Positions 8,412 through 16,653 of a DNA stretch of 64,000 bases are shown here, piece by piece (within the stretch, counting starts at the first letter, position 1; each line of letters begins with the position of its first letter). Made by a program: the position numbers and the translations under genes. The notes beneath the pieces are model-generated. The model ran no database searches and was not told where the DNA came from. It saw nothing but the letters and a program-made list of their open reading frames with translations. The stretch is taken from contig QIFC01000077.1 of the NCBI GenBank assembly GCA_003228685.1, forward strand, positions 17,133 through 81,132, given 5' to 3'. This DNA comes from Chloroflexota bacterium (lineage in GTDB: Bacteria > Chloroflexota > Dehalococcoidia > DSTF01 > RBG-16-68-14).

Positions 8412-8783
8412 ATGAGCGAGGCTGAGAACATCGACCTCATTAAGCGCTTCTGCGCGACCTGGAGAGACTTCGATATCCCAGCGATATTGGAGTTCTTCAC
8501 CGAAGACGCGGTGTACCACAACATGCCCATCCAGCCCGTGCAAGGGAAGGACGCGATCAAGGGCATGATCGAGCAGTTCTCGACGCCGTTCGAGGGTGGA
8601 GACTGGGAGATCAAGAACATCGCCGCGGCTGGGGACGTGGTGCTCACGGAGCGAGTGGACAAGTTCGTCGGCGCCAAGTCCATCAGCCTGCAGGTGATGG
8701 GCACGTTCGAGATCAAGGATGGAAAGATTTCCGCGTGGCGCGATTATTTCGACTTGGCGGAGTGGACGAACCAGATGTCCTGA
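8412..8783 (+). CDS. SnoaL-like / limonene-1,2-epoxide hydrolase family protein
   Basis: 123 aa. Sequence and length fit the cone-shaped alpha+beta NTF2-like fold of limonene-epoxide hydrolase and SnoaL: FCATWRDFDIPAILEFFTEDAVYHNMP near the N-terminus, an ERVDKF strand (about residue 81), and a C-terminal KISAWRDYFDLAEW with the family's paired Arg-Asp. Substrate not predictable. SD AGGAG 7 bases before the ATG; 18 bases from the MaoC gene, so probably co-transcribed. Confidence 0.8.
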   Translation: MSEAENIDLIKRFCATWRDFDIPAILEFFTEDAVYHNMPIQPVQGKDAIKGMIEQFSTPFEGGDWEIKNIAAAGDVVLTERVDKFVGAKSISLQVMGTFEIKDGKISAWRDYFDLAEWTNQMS

Positions 8784-8841
8784 GGCCCCACCGCGATGTC
8801 GCGCCTGCGCAGCGGCATCGCTCGCTAGAGGAGGCGAAACA

Positions 8842-9795
8842 TTGACAGCTAAGGTTCGCATCGGCATTCAGACCGGCCAGGACGGCCAAGCGTGGCCGGA
8901 CCTGCTTGAGTTCTGGCGCTTCGTCGACACGGAAACGGCGTTCGATAGCGTCTGGACAATCGACCATTACGTACCGCCTACCCCGGGCCAGGACCCCAAC
9001 GGCCCCTGCTTGGAAGGCTGGACCGCGCTCGCGGCGGGCGCTCAGGCAACCGAACGGCTGCGTCTCGGCTGCCTCGTCACCGGCGTCACGTACCGGCATC
9101 CGTCAGTGCTCGCCAAGATGGCCGCGACCGTCGATCACATCTCGAATGGCAGGCTGGAGTTTGGGCTCGGTGCCGCCTGGCATGAGATGGAGCATCGCGT
9201 CTACGGCATTCCGTTCCACACCATGAAGGAGCGCCAAGACCGGCTCGAGGAGGCAGCCGAGCTAATCAGACTATTGTTCGACACCGAAGGGCCAGTCGAT
9301 TTCGAAGGCGCGTACTACCAACTCAAGCAAGCGCCGTTTTCGCCTCGCTGTGTCCAGCAGCCCCACCCGCCGATCATCATCGGCGGCGGTGGTGAGAAGC
9401 GCACGTTGCGCACCGCGGCGCGCTTTGCGGACGGGATCAACGTGATCGGATCGGTGGACGTGGCTAAGCATAAAATCGACGTGCTGGAGCGCCACTGCGC
9501 CGACGTCGGGCGCGATCCAGGCGAGATTACGAAGTCTGTCTTCGGCCCGCTGTTCCTGACAGACGACGAGCAGCGCGCGGAGCAGATGCGCAAAGCGATG
9601 GCGCCGGGCATGGCCGGCGGCGACGAGGAAAGCGCCGCCCGCGGCCTCGCTATCGGCAATGCAGAGCACATCCAAGGCGTGTTGGAGCGCTTCGCTGACG
9701 TTGGTGTCAGCTCCTTCATCATGATGAGCCGTCCGCCATACAAGCAGGAGCTGTACAAGCAAATCTCGGAGGAGATCGCGGTCCCCTTGAGCTAG
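8842..9795 (+). CDS. LLM-class F420-dependent oxidoreductase
   Basis: 317 aa from a TTG start preceded by GGAGG; longer forms begin inside the preceding gene and are unlikely. Luciferase-like TIM barrel: SVWTIDHYVPP (about residue 31), LGCLVTGVTYRHPSVLAKMAAT, GRLEFGLGAAWHEMEH and PPIIIGGGGEKRTLRTAARFAD are typical of the F420-binding subgroup. Substrate unknown. It sits between a SnoaL-like gene and a 40-aa small protein gene. Confidence 0.87.
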   Translation: MTAKVRIGIQTGQDGQAWPDLLEFWRFVDTETAFDSVWTIDHYVPPTPGQDPNGPCLEGWTALAAGAQATERLRLGCLVTGVTYRHPSVLAKMAATVDHISNGRLEFGLGAAWHEMEHRVYGIPFHTMKERQDRLEEAAELIRLLFDTEGPVDFEGAYYQLKQAPFSPRCVQQPHPPIIIGGGGEKRTLRTAARFADGINVIGSVDVAKHKIDVLERHCADVGRDPGEITKSVFGPLFLTDDEQRAEQMRKAMAPGMAGGDEESAARGLAIGNAEHIQGVLERFADVGVSSFIMMSRPPYKQELYKQISEEIAVPLS

Positions 9796-9797
9796 CT

Positions 9798-9920
9798 ATG
9801 GGCGCTATCGCCAAGTTCTTCCGTGATCTCATGAACCTGCACATTGGCCAACGCGGCGTGCACCGCTGGCAGAAGTGGCGTGACCGCGAGTGGTGTGGCT
9901 ACTGCGGCAAGGAGACGTAA
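9798..9920 (+). CDS. small hypothetical protein, 40 aa with CxxC
   Basis: A 41-codon frame starting 3 bases after the LLM oxidoreductase stop. The protein is rich in aromatic and basic residues and ends WCGYCGKET, a possible half zinc-ribbon. The tight spacing supports translation with the upstream gene; otherwise nothing identifies a family. Confidence 0.5.
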   Translation: MGAIAKFFRDLMNLHIGQRGVHRWQKWRDREWCGYCGKET

Positions 9921-10014
9921 CCGCACCTCATGTTGAGCAGGCTCGATATACTAGCTGGGGCTTCGTGGCCAGATGTCACAGGACTCGCCGGCAAGACGCC
10001 GTAGGAGGACAGGA

Positions 10015-13000
10015 ATGCCGGATCCCAAGTACGTGTACCGATTCCCGGAGGGCGATAAGGACCAGAAGGACCTATTGGGAGGCAAGGGCGCGAACCTCGC
10101 CGAGATGACGAACCTCGGCTTGCCGGTGCCGCCCGGTTTCACCATTACAACCGAGGCTTGTAACGACTACATCCGGGCGGGCAATTCGCTGCCTGGCGGG
10201 CTGCTCGATCAGGTCCGCAGCGCGCTCCGGCAGGTAGAGGAAGAGACCGGCAAGGGCTTCGGCGACGCCAACAACCCGCTGCTCGTGTCCGTGCGCTCCG
10301 GTGCCAAGTTCTCCATGCCAGGCATGATGGACACCATCCTGGACCTTGGCCTCAACGACGAGACCTTCAACGGACTGATCGCCAAGACCGGCGACCCCCG
10401 TTTCGGCTACGACTCACTGAGGCGCTTCATCATGATGTTCGGTGACGTTGTCCTCGGCATCGACCGAGGAAAGTTCGACGCGATCTTCGACGAAGCGAAG
10501 GAGAAGGCAGGCGTCGACTCGGACGCTGATGTCCCGGCCGATGCCCTCCGCGACGTGGTGGCGCGGTCGCGCGCCTTAGTGAAGGCGGAGACCGGCTCCG
10601 AGTTCCCGGACGAGCCGGTGCAGCAGTTGGAGCTGGCGATCCGCGCCGTCTTCGACTCTTGGAACAACGAACGCGCGGTTCACTATCGCCGCATCGAGAA
10701 GATCCCCGACGACCTCGGAACGGCCGTCAGCGTGCAGACGATGGTCTTCGGCAACATGGGGGAGGACTCCGGCTCAGGCGTTGCCTTCACGCGCGACCCG
10801 GTAACCGGAGAGCCGGAGATCTGGGGCGAGTATCTGATGAACGCGCAGGGCGAGGACGTCGTCGCGGGCACCCGGACGCCGCTGCCCATCGCCACGCTGA
10901 AGGAAGAGAACGAGGCGCTCTACGATGAGTTCGCCGCCATCGCGCTGAAGCTCGATCAGCACTATCGGGACGCCATGGACATCGAGTTCACGATTGAGCA
11001 GGGGCAGCTCTACATGCTCCAGTGCCGCGTCGGCAAGCGCACGACGCGCTCAGCCGTCACGATCGCCGTCGACCTGGTGCACGAGGGCGTGATCACCAAG
11101 GAGGAGGCCATCCTGCGCGTTGCTCCGAGCCGGCTCGATGAGCTGCTCCATCCGCAGCTAGATCCGCGCATCAAGACGGTATCGCTGACCGAAATCGGTG
11201 CGCAGGCCGCCAAGGCGGCGCAGGGCAAGGCCGAGATGATCTTCGCACTGTCGCAGGCAGGCGTCGACCGGCTACGAAAGACGGGCGCACTGCCTTCCAC
11301 GGCGCTGCTCAGCTTCTCCGGCGAGACTGCCATCGGCACGCTCCGCATCGCGGAGTGGAACACGATGAAGGATGTTGATCAAGCCGCGATACTGGAGGAG
11401 GCGCGCTTCCTGGAGATGGCGAGCGGACTTGCCGCGTCGCCCGGCGCCGCCGCCGGGTCGGCGGTGTTCGACCCGGACACGGCAGCCAAGCTTGGCCATG
11501 AGGGACGGGACGTGATCCTCGTCCGGCAGGAGACCTCGCCGGATGATATCCACGGCATGCAGGCGGCGCGCGGCGTGCTCACACAGCGCGGCGGCATGTC
11601 GAGCCACGCCGCACTCGTCGCCCGTGGCTTCGGGATCCCGTGCGTCAGCGGCTGCGAAGCGATCGACATCGACGAAGGCGCGCACACGATGAGCGTTGGT
11701 GGGCTCACGCTCGGCGAGGACCAGATCATTACCATTGACGGCTCCACGGGCACAGTCCTGCTCGGCTTGATCCCGTCCGTGGAGGCAGAGCTGTTTCCGA
11801 AGCTCACAGAGTTCCTCTCCTGGGCCGACGATGTCCGCCGTCTCGCCGTCCGTACGAACGCGGACACGCCGCAGGACGCTGCTAAGGCGGTCGAATTTGG
11901 CGCGGAAGGCATCGGCCTCTGCCGCACGGAGCACATGTTCTTTCAAAAAGAGCGCTTGCCCGTCGTCCAGGAGATGATCCTGGCCGCCGCCGAAGCGAAG
12001 GCGCTTGAAGCCGAGGTCATGGCCGTAGAATCTGAGAAGGCCGGCGCCGAAGGCGGCCAGCGCCGCGCGTTGGAGGAGCGTCTCTCCGACCTGCGGGGCC
12101 AGCTCGAAGGCCCCATGGGCAAGTACCGTGGCTCGCTGGAGCGGCTCTTGCCGATGCAACAGGGCGACTTCGAGGGCATCTTCCGCGTCATGGGCGAGCG
12201 TCCGGTCACGATCCGGCTGATCGACCCGCCAATGCACGAGTTCCTGCCCGATTATGCGGAGCTTCTCGAGTCGGTGACCCGCCAGCGCGCCACCGCGCCC
12301 CAGTCCCCGGAACTCGTCGAGATGGAGCGGATGCTCCATCAAGTGGAGATGCTGCGTGAAACGAACCCAATGCTCGGCCTGCGAGGCTGCCGGCTCGGCA
12401 TCCTCTATCCAGAAGTCAACGAGATGCAGGTGCGCGCCATCTTCAGAGCGGCAGCCATCGTCGCCAAGGACGGCGTCGACGTTCATCCTGAGATCATGGT
12501 CCCGCTCGTGGGTTTCGAGAGCGAGCTGAAGCAGTTACGCGGGCTGCTGGAGCGCGTCGCGGATGAGACGATGCGGGAGGCCGGCGTCGAGGTGCCGTAC
12601 ATGTTCGGCACCATGATCGAGCTGCCGCGGGCCGCCCTGACGGCCGGCGAGATTGCGGCCCAAGCCGAGTTCTTCTCGTTCGGCACGAACGACCTGACGC
12701 AGACGACGCTGGGTCTCAGTCGCGATGACGCAGAGGCGAGTTTTCTCACGCACTACTTGGACAAGGGCATTCTCAGCGACAATCCGTTCGAGACGATCGA
12801 CCAAGCGGGTGTCGGCGTTCTTGTACAGCGTGCCGTTGCCGCCGGGCGCGAGGCACGGCCGGATATCAAGCTCGGCATCTGCGGTGAGCATGGCGGCGAC
12901 CCGCGATCCGTCGAGTTCTTCCACAACGCCGGCCTCGACTACGTGAGCTGCTCGCCCTTCCGCGTGCCGATTGCGCGCCTCGCCGCCGCCCATGCGGCGC

Positions 13001-13017
13001 TGGCCGGCGGCGCCTAG
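10015..13017 (+). CDS. ppdK: pyruvate, phosphate dikinase
   Basis: 1000 aa from an ATG with SD AGGAGGACAGG. Interconverts pyruvate + ATP + Pi and PEP + AMP + PPi. The N-terminal nucleotide-binding domain (LLGGKGANLAEM, residue 22 on; SVRSGAKFSMPGMMDTILDLG) is followed by the swivelling phosphohistidine loop TQRGGMSSHAALVARG (about 528) and the PEP/pyruvate barrel with catalytic Cys in CGEHGGDP (about 957). The protein is over 100 residues longer than the usual 870-890. The extra length is in two blocks: about 390-465, before the phosphohistidine domain, and a Glu/Ala-rich helical block at about 658-702. Both remain in frame. Confidence 0.96.
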   Translation: MPDPKYVYRFPEGDKDQKDLLGGKGANLAEMTNLGLPVPPGFTITTEACNDYIRAGNSLPGGLLDQVRSALRQVEEETGKGFGDANNPLLVSVRSGAKFSMPGMMDTILDLGLNDETFNGLIAKTGDPRFGYDSLRRFIMMFGDVVLGIDRGKFDAIFDEAKEKAGVDSDADVPADALRDVVARSRALVKAETGSEFPDEPVQQLELAIRAVFDSWNNERAVHYRRIEKIPDDLGTAVSVQTMVFGNMGEDSGSGVAFTRDPVTGEPEIWGEYLMNAQGEDVVAGTRTPLPIATLKEENEALYDEFAAIALKLDQHYRDAMDIEFTIEQGQLYMLQCRVGKRTTRSAVTIAVDLVHEGVITKEEAILRVAPSRLDELLHPQLDPRIKTVSLTEIGAQAAKAAQGKAEMIFALSQAGVDRLRKTGALPSTALLSFSGETAIGTLRIAEWNTMKDVDQAAILEEARFLEMASGLAASPGAAAGSAVFDPDTAAKLGHEGRDVILVRQETSPDDIHGMQAARGVLTQRGGMSSHAALVARGFGIPCVSGCEAIDIDEGAHTMSVGGLTLGEDQIITIDGSTGTVLLGLIPSVEAELFPKLTEFLSWADDVRRLAVRTNADTPQDAAKAVEFGAEGIGLCRTEHMFFQKERLPVVQEMILAAAEAKALEAEVMAVESEKAGAEGGQRRALEERLSDLRGQLEGPMGKYRGSLERLLPMQQGDFEGIFRVMGERPVTIRLIDPPMHEFLPDYAELLESVTRQRATAPQSPELVEMERMLHQVEMLRETNPMLGLRGCRLGILYPEVNEMQVRAIFRAAAIVAKDGVDVHPEIMVPLVGFESELKQLRGLLERVADETMREAGVEVPYMFGTMIELPRAALTAGEIAAQAEFFSFGTNDLTQTTLGLSRDDAEASFLTHYLDKGILSDNPFETIDQAGVGVLVQRAVAAGREARPDIKLGICGEHGGDPRSVEFFHNAGLDYVSCSPFRVPIARLAAAHAALAGGA

Positions 13018-13031
13018 CGTCACATTTACCC

Positions 13032-13859
13032 ATGAGCGTTCCTGAACTCACCAAGATCGCCGAGGGGCGCGAGGCGGAAATCTTCGAGTGGGAGGATGGC
13101 ACCGTCCTCCGCCTCATGCGCGAATCCTATGGCTTGGAATCGGTCGAGCTGCAGGCGCGTGCTCTGAAGGCCGCCCATGCTGCGGGCGTCGCGGTTCCCG
13201 CGCCCGGCGGCCTGACGATCGTGGACGGACGCCACGGCCTCATCATGGAACGCCTGGACGGGATCGATCTGCTGACGCTGATGGGGCGAAAGCCCTGGCA
13301 GATCTGGTCGGGTGGGACAACAACAGGCCGTCTTCACGCCGAGGTGCATGAAGTCATGGCGCCCGAGGGCCTTCCAAGCCTGAAAGAAAGACTTGAGGGG
13401 AACATCAGGCGGCACGTCGAGAATCCGGATCGCGTGCCGCCGCAGATGGCTAGGTTCGCGCTCGACATCCTGGTTGAGCTGACGGACGGAGACCGCCTCT
13501 GCCATGGCGACTTCCACCCGGGGAACATCATCAAGACCGCTGACCGGCACGTGATCATCGATTGGAGCAACGTCGCGAAGGGAGAGCCGGCTGCGGACTA
13601 TGCGCGCAGCCAGCTCATGCTGCAGCTCGGTGAGCCACCTCCCGGCTCTTCGTTCCTGCTCCGGACGCTGGCTGGTGTTGGTGCGGGCGTTGTCTTGAGC
13701 GCGTACCGCCGCGGATATCGCGGCCAGAGCGCCCTCGACGAAGAGCTGGTCCGGCGCTGGGAGGCGCCGGTCATGGTGAACCGGCTCACTGAAGGCATCG
13801 CGGAGGAACGTACGAAGCTGCTCAAGCTGCTGGAAGCACGGCTTCGAGAGCGCAACTAG
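13032..13859 (+). CDS. APH-type phosphotransferase family protein
   Basis: 275 aa protein-kinase-like fold. The catalytic loop LCHGDFHPGNII (about residue 156) and metal-binding DWSNVAKGEPAADYAR (about 177) match the APH/choline kinase superfamily. The N-terminal lobe has EGREAEIFEWEDGTVLRLMR in place of a glycine loop. Substrate unknown; the family includes kinases for aminoglycosides, homoserine and sugars. It starts 15 bases after ppdK and ends 13 bases before the crotonase gene. Confidence 0.82.
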   Translation: MSVPELTKIAEGREAEIFEWEDGTVLRLMRESYGLESVELQARALKAAHAAGVAVPAPGGLTIVDGRHGLIMERLDGIDLLTLMGRKPWQIWSGGTTTGRLHAEVHEVMAPEGLPSLKERLEGNIRRHVENPDRVPPQMARFALDILVELTDGDRLCHGDFHPGNIIKTADRHVIIDWSNVAKGEPAADYARSQLMLQLGEPPPGSSFLLRTLAGVGAGVVLSAYRRGYRGQSALDEELVRRWEAPVMVNRLTEGIAEERTKLLKLLEARLRERN

Positions 13860-13871
13860 GAGGAGAGCACC

Positions 13872-14681
13872 ATGGCAGACGTCCTGCTGTACGAGAAGCA
13901 AGGCCAGATCGTTCACATCACGCTGAACCGGCCGGAAAAGCGCAACGCCATCGACCCGGAGATGATGGTCAAGCTGGGCCAGGCCTGGATCGACTTCGAG
14001 AAGGACGACGGCCTCCGCGTCGCGATCGTCACCGGCGCCGGCGACAAGTCGTTCTGCGCCGGGGCTGACTTGGCACGATTGATCCCGCTCATGACCGGCG
14101 CCCGTCAGCCCGAGGACGAGTGGGACAATCGCCTCCGCAGTGAGCCGAACCTGGCCAGGGCGGCGTTACTGCGCGACTTCCCCCTCTACAAGCCTGTGAT
14201 CAGCGCGATCAACGGCTACTGTCTGGCCGCGGGCACGGAGTTGGTGCAGGGGACGGACATTCGCATCGCCTCGGAGAACGCCACGATTGGTCTGACGGAG
14301 GTCAAGCGCGGAATCGCTCCCGCCGGCGGCGGTATCGCCCGCATGCCGCGCCAGGTGCCGTTCGCGAAAGCGATGGAGATCCTGCTCGTCGGCGACGCCA
14401 TCCCTGCGGAGGAGGCGCGCCTGATCGGCCTGGTAAACTACGTGGTGCCGCAATCGGAGCTGATGGCGAAGGCCGAGGAGTTTGCGGCGAAGATCGCCGA
14501 GAACGGTCCCCTCGCCGTCCGCAAGATCAAGGAGGCCGTCATTCGCGGCCTGGGCCTGCCCATGGAAGACGCTTACAAGATCGAAGGGCAGTCCGTCGCG
14601 CAGGTGATGGCCAGCGAAGACGCCCGCGAAGGCCCACTGGCCTTCATGGAGGGCCGCCCACCGAACTTCAAAGGTCGGTAG
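13872..14681 (+). CDS. enoyl-CoA hydratase/isomerase family protein (crotonase)
   Basis: 269 aa. Crotonase fold with oxyanion-hole segments FCAGADLARL (about residue 57) and CLAAGTELVQG (about 116). Both acidic residues used by hydratases are retained (GTELV and LTEVKRGIAPAGGG), so hydratase activity is plausible. SD AGGAGGAG precedes the ATG. The last about 68 bases of this gene plus 30 bases downstream are duplicated at 15450-15547 and, degraded, at 16284-16356. Confidence 0.9.
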   Translation: MADVLLYEKQGQIVHITLNRPEKRNAIDPEMMVKLGQAWIDFEKDDGLRVAIVTGAGDKSFCAGADLARLIPLMTGARQPEDEWDNRLRSEPNLARAALLRDFPLYKPVISAINGYCLAAGTELVQGTDIRIASENATIGLTEVKRGIAPAGGGIARMPRQVPFAKAMEILLVGDAIPAEEARLIGLVNYVVPQSELMAKAEEFAAKIAENGPLAVRKIKEAVIRGLGLPMEDAYKIEGQSVAQVMASEDAREGPLAFMEGRPPNFKGR

Positions 14682-14710
14682 GGTATGATTGTGCCGGAGG
14701 GAGATACACG

Positions 14711-15430
14711 ATGAGCGACAACCAGGATTCATCCAAGCACCGGCGACGTGGCCTAATGCTCGCGCTGGCTGCGGCGCTGCTGGGCGGCCTTGTCGTCGCG
14801 CGTCGAGTCGCCGCGCCGCAGCGCATGCCGTTTGCCGGGCTCTGGCAGCGCGCCCTCGCGGAGAAACGTGGAACTGCCGAGGCACAGCGCCTGATTGCCG
14901 CCGCGGAGGACCGCTACCGCGAGTTGTACGACGGGCGGCCGCGCCCCGCTAGCCGAGTGCTCCGCTTTCACGTTGAGCGCATCACGCTGCCCGGCTTGGC
15001 GCTGTACCAGACCTTGTTGGAAGCGGGCGACGACCAAGAGACGGCTCTAACCATGATGGACGCGCTCTGCGCCGAGACGGTGACCGGCTTCAGAAGGCTG
15101 ATGGCGTTCTTGAGCCACCTGCCTAGAACGTTCGCTATGTTACGCCGAATAGGGCCATGGGTCGTGCGATTCGGATTTCCCGCGCAAGGCTGGGAGATGG
15201 AACTCCTGGAGAGTAGCGAAGACTGCGCCGGGTTCAACATGCACCGCTGCTTCTACCTGGACACCCTCACATCGTATGGCGCGCCGGAGTTGACGCGGTC
15301 CATCTGCGGCGGCGATGACGTGGTGTTCCCGGCGCTGGCACCCGCGATCATCTTTGAGCGCACCACCACCATGGGCCGGGGTGGCGACCGCTGCGATTTC
15401 CGCTGGCGTCCCGGCGCGCCTCAGCGATAG
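14711..15430 (+). CDS. ATC-hydrolase-like membrane-anchored protein, copy 1
   Basis: 239 aa. An N-terminal hydrophobic helix (LMLALAAALLGGLVVARRV, about residues 16-34) suggests a membrane anchor. The rest resembles the L-2-amino-thiazoline-4-carboxylic acid hydrolase family (PF14196): GLALYQTLLE, FNMHRCFYLDTLTSYGAPELTRSICGGDD (cut here into motifs) and a terminal GGDRCDFRWRPG with conserved Cys. Family assignment is moderately certain; substrate unknown. SD GGAGGGAG 8 bases upstream. It lies 29 bases after the crotonase gene and is followed by a diverged paralogue. Confidence 0.72.
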   Translation: MSDNQDSSKHRRRGLMLALAAALLGGLVVARRVAAPQRMPFAGLWQRALAEKRGTAEAQRLIAAAEDRYRELYDGRPRPASRVLRFHVERITLPGLALYQTLLEAGDDQETALTMMDALCAETVTGFRRLMAFLSHLPRTFAMLRRIGPWVVRFGFPAQGWEMELLESSEDCAGFNMHRCFYLDTLTSYGAPELTRSICGGDDVVFPALAPAIIFERTTTMGRGGDRCDFRWRPGAPQR

Positions 15431-15449
15431 CCAGTCGTGCGCGAGGCCT

Positions 15450-15547
15450 AGCGAAGACGCCCGCGAAGGCCCACTCGCCTTCATGGAGCGCCGCCCACCG
15501 GACTTCAAAGGTCGGTAGGGTATGATCGTGCCGGAGGGAGATACACG
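15450..15547 (+). repeat. duplicate of crotonase 3' end and downstream leader
   Basis: These 98 bases match 14613-14710 at all but four positions by my reading. They comprise the last codons of the crotonase gene, its stop, and the SD leader of the ATC-hydrolase-like gene. The spacing (837 bases) equals the spacing of the two ATC-like start codons, so this is the junction of a tandem duplication. Confidence 0.9.
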
Positions 15548-16285
15548 ATGAGCGATAACCAGGATTCATCCAAGCACCGGCGTAATGGACGGCGCGGCCT
15601 TGCGCTTGCATTAACTGCGGCGCTGCTGGCCGGACTTGTCGTCGTGCGCCGCGTCGCCACGCCGCAGCGCATGCCGTTTGCCGGGCTTTGGCGTCGCGCC
15701 CTGGCGGAGAAGCGCGGAGTCGCGGAGGCAGAGCGTTTGATCGCCGCTGCGGAGGCCCGCTACCGCGAGCTATATGCGGACCGGCCGCGCCCGGCTAGGA
15801 GAGCCCTTCGCATTCATCTCCAACGCAGCATGCTGCCCGGCTTGGCGCTCTACCAGGCCTTGCTCAAGGAGGGCGACGAGCGAGAGCGGGCGTTGGCCGA
15901 GATGGAACACCTGATGGCCGTGACCGTGGATCCTCTCCGGCGGCTCATGTCGCTCCTGGCTCGGCTTCCTGATCCGTTCGCGCTCTTCCGCCGGGTCGAA
16001 CCGTGGGTGGTGAGGCTCGGGTTCCCGCCGGAGGGTTGGGAGATGGAGCCGGTGGAGGAGAGCGAGGACCGCATCGCGTTCAACGTGCACCGCTGCTTCT
16101 ACGTGGACACCTTCACCTCGTACGGCGCGCCGGAACTGACGCGGGTCTTCTGCGGCGGCGACGACGTGATGTTCCTGGCGCTGGAGCCGTCGATCACGTG
16201 GGAGCGCCCGATGACGCTGGGCCGCGGCGACGACCGCTGCGAATTCCGCTGGAGCCGCGGCGCGCCCGAGCGACGAAAGGCGTAG
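15548..16285 (+). CDS. ATC-hydrolase-like membrane-anchored protein, copy 2
   Basis: 245 aa paralogue of the 14711 gene, with the same start (MSDNQDSSKHRR), the same hydrophobic anchor (LALALTAALLAGLVVVRRV) and the same C-terminal FNVHRCFYVDTFTSYGAPELTR and DDRCEFRW motifs. The coding parts have diverged more than the 98-base leader they share. A three-residue insertion (NGR) follows the start. No other gene follows on this strand; a degraded third crotonase tail starts at its stop codon. Confidence 0.72.
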   Translation: MSDNQDSSKHRRNGRRGLALALTAALLAGLVVVRRVATPQRMPFAGLWRRALAEKRGVAEAERLIAAAEARYRELYADRPRPARRALRIHLQRSMLPGLALYQALLKEGDERERALAEMEHLMAVTVDPLRRLMSLLARLPDPFALFRRVEPWVVRLGFPPEGWEMEPVEESEDRIAFNVHRCFYVDTFTSYGAPELTRVFCGGDDVMFLALEPSITWERPMTLGRGDDRCEFRWSRGAPERRKA

Positions 16286-16356
16286 CGAGGACCTCCGCAA
16301 AGGGCCATGCGCCTTCATGGAGCGGCGTTACCCGGACTTCATGGGCTGGTTAGGGC
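16284..16356 (+). repeat. degraded third copy of crotonase 3' tail
   Basis: AGCGAGGACCTCCGCAAAGG followed by CGCCTTCATGGAGCGGCG and CCGGACTTCATGGG aligns with the crotonase tail but with many substitutions and without the intact stop. It begins at the stop codon of the second ATC-like gene, 834 bases from the second tail copy, and marks the distal end of the tandem duplication. Confidence 0.75.
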
Positions 16357-16653
16357 GGTTCTTAGTCTATGGCGCCCGTGTATCTCGCGGTCGCTAGTGC
16401 TAGCTCCCACGTCACCCTGAGCGACGCGAAGGGTCTAGCCTGTCGCCGAGACGCCAGATTCTTCGCTTCGCTCAGAATGACACTCGCTAGGCGTCACCCC
16501 ACTTCCCAGCCCTCTCCCTCTCGTGAAAGAAACCGTGCCCCGCCGGTCTCCCAGTGGGCGCGGTTAGTCATTGGCCAGAGGAGCAGCTTACTCCACGGTG
16601 TAAGCGTCCTTGCCAGGTTGCGCGGCTGGTTCACGCCGCAGCGTGTTGTAGCG
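16357..16653. other. intergenic region with dispersed repeat and glmS tail remnant
   Basis: No gene seen. It contains a dispersed-repeat piece (16412-16489, CCTGAGCGACGCGAAGGGTC and TTCGCTTCGCTCAGAATGAC) related to others near 50.5, 51.7 and 53.9 kb, and a truncated copy of the glmS 3' end. Confidence 0.6.
16588..16640 (-). repeat. remnant copy of the glmS 3' end
   Basis: Shares TTACTCCAC and the core GCCAGGTTGCGCGGCTGGT with the true glmS end at 17650. On the minus strand it reads NQPRNLARTLT, against DQPRNLAKTVT at the glmS C-terminus. It is about 1,060 bases from the real end, with the alpha/beta hydrolase gene between them. Confidence 0.8.

Noticed and set aside
11272..12486. 404-codon open frame opposite ppdK
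   Set aside because: Shadow frame of a well-conserved enzyme gene; no SD and composition typical of antisense GC-rich sequence.
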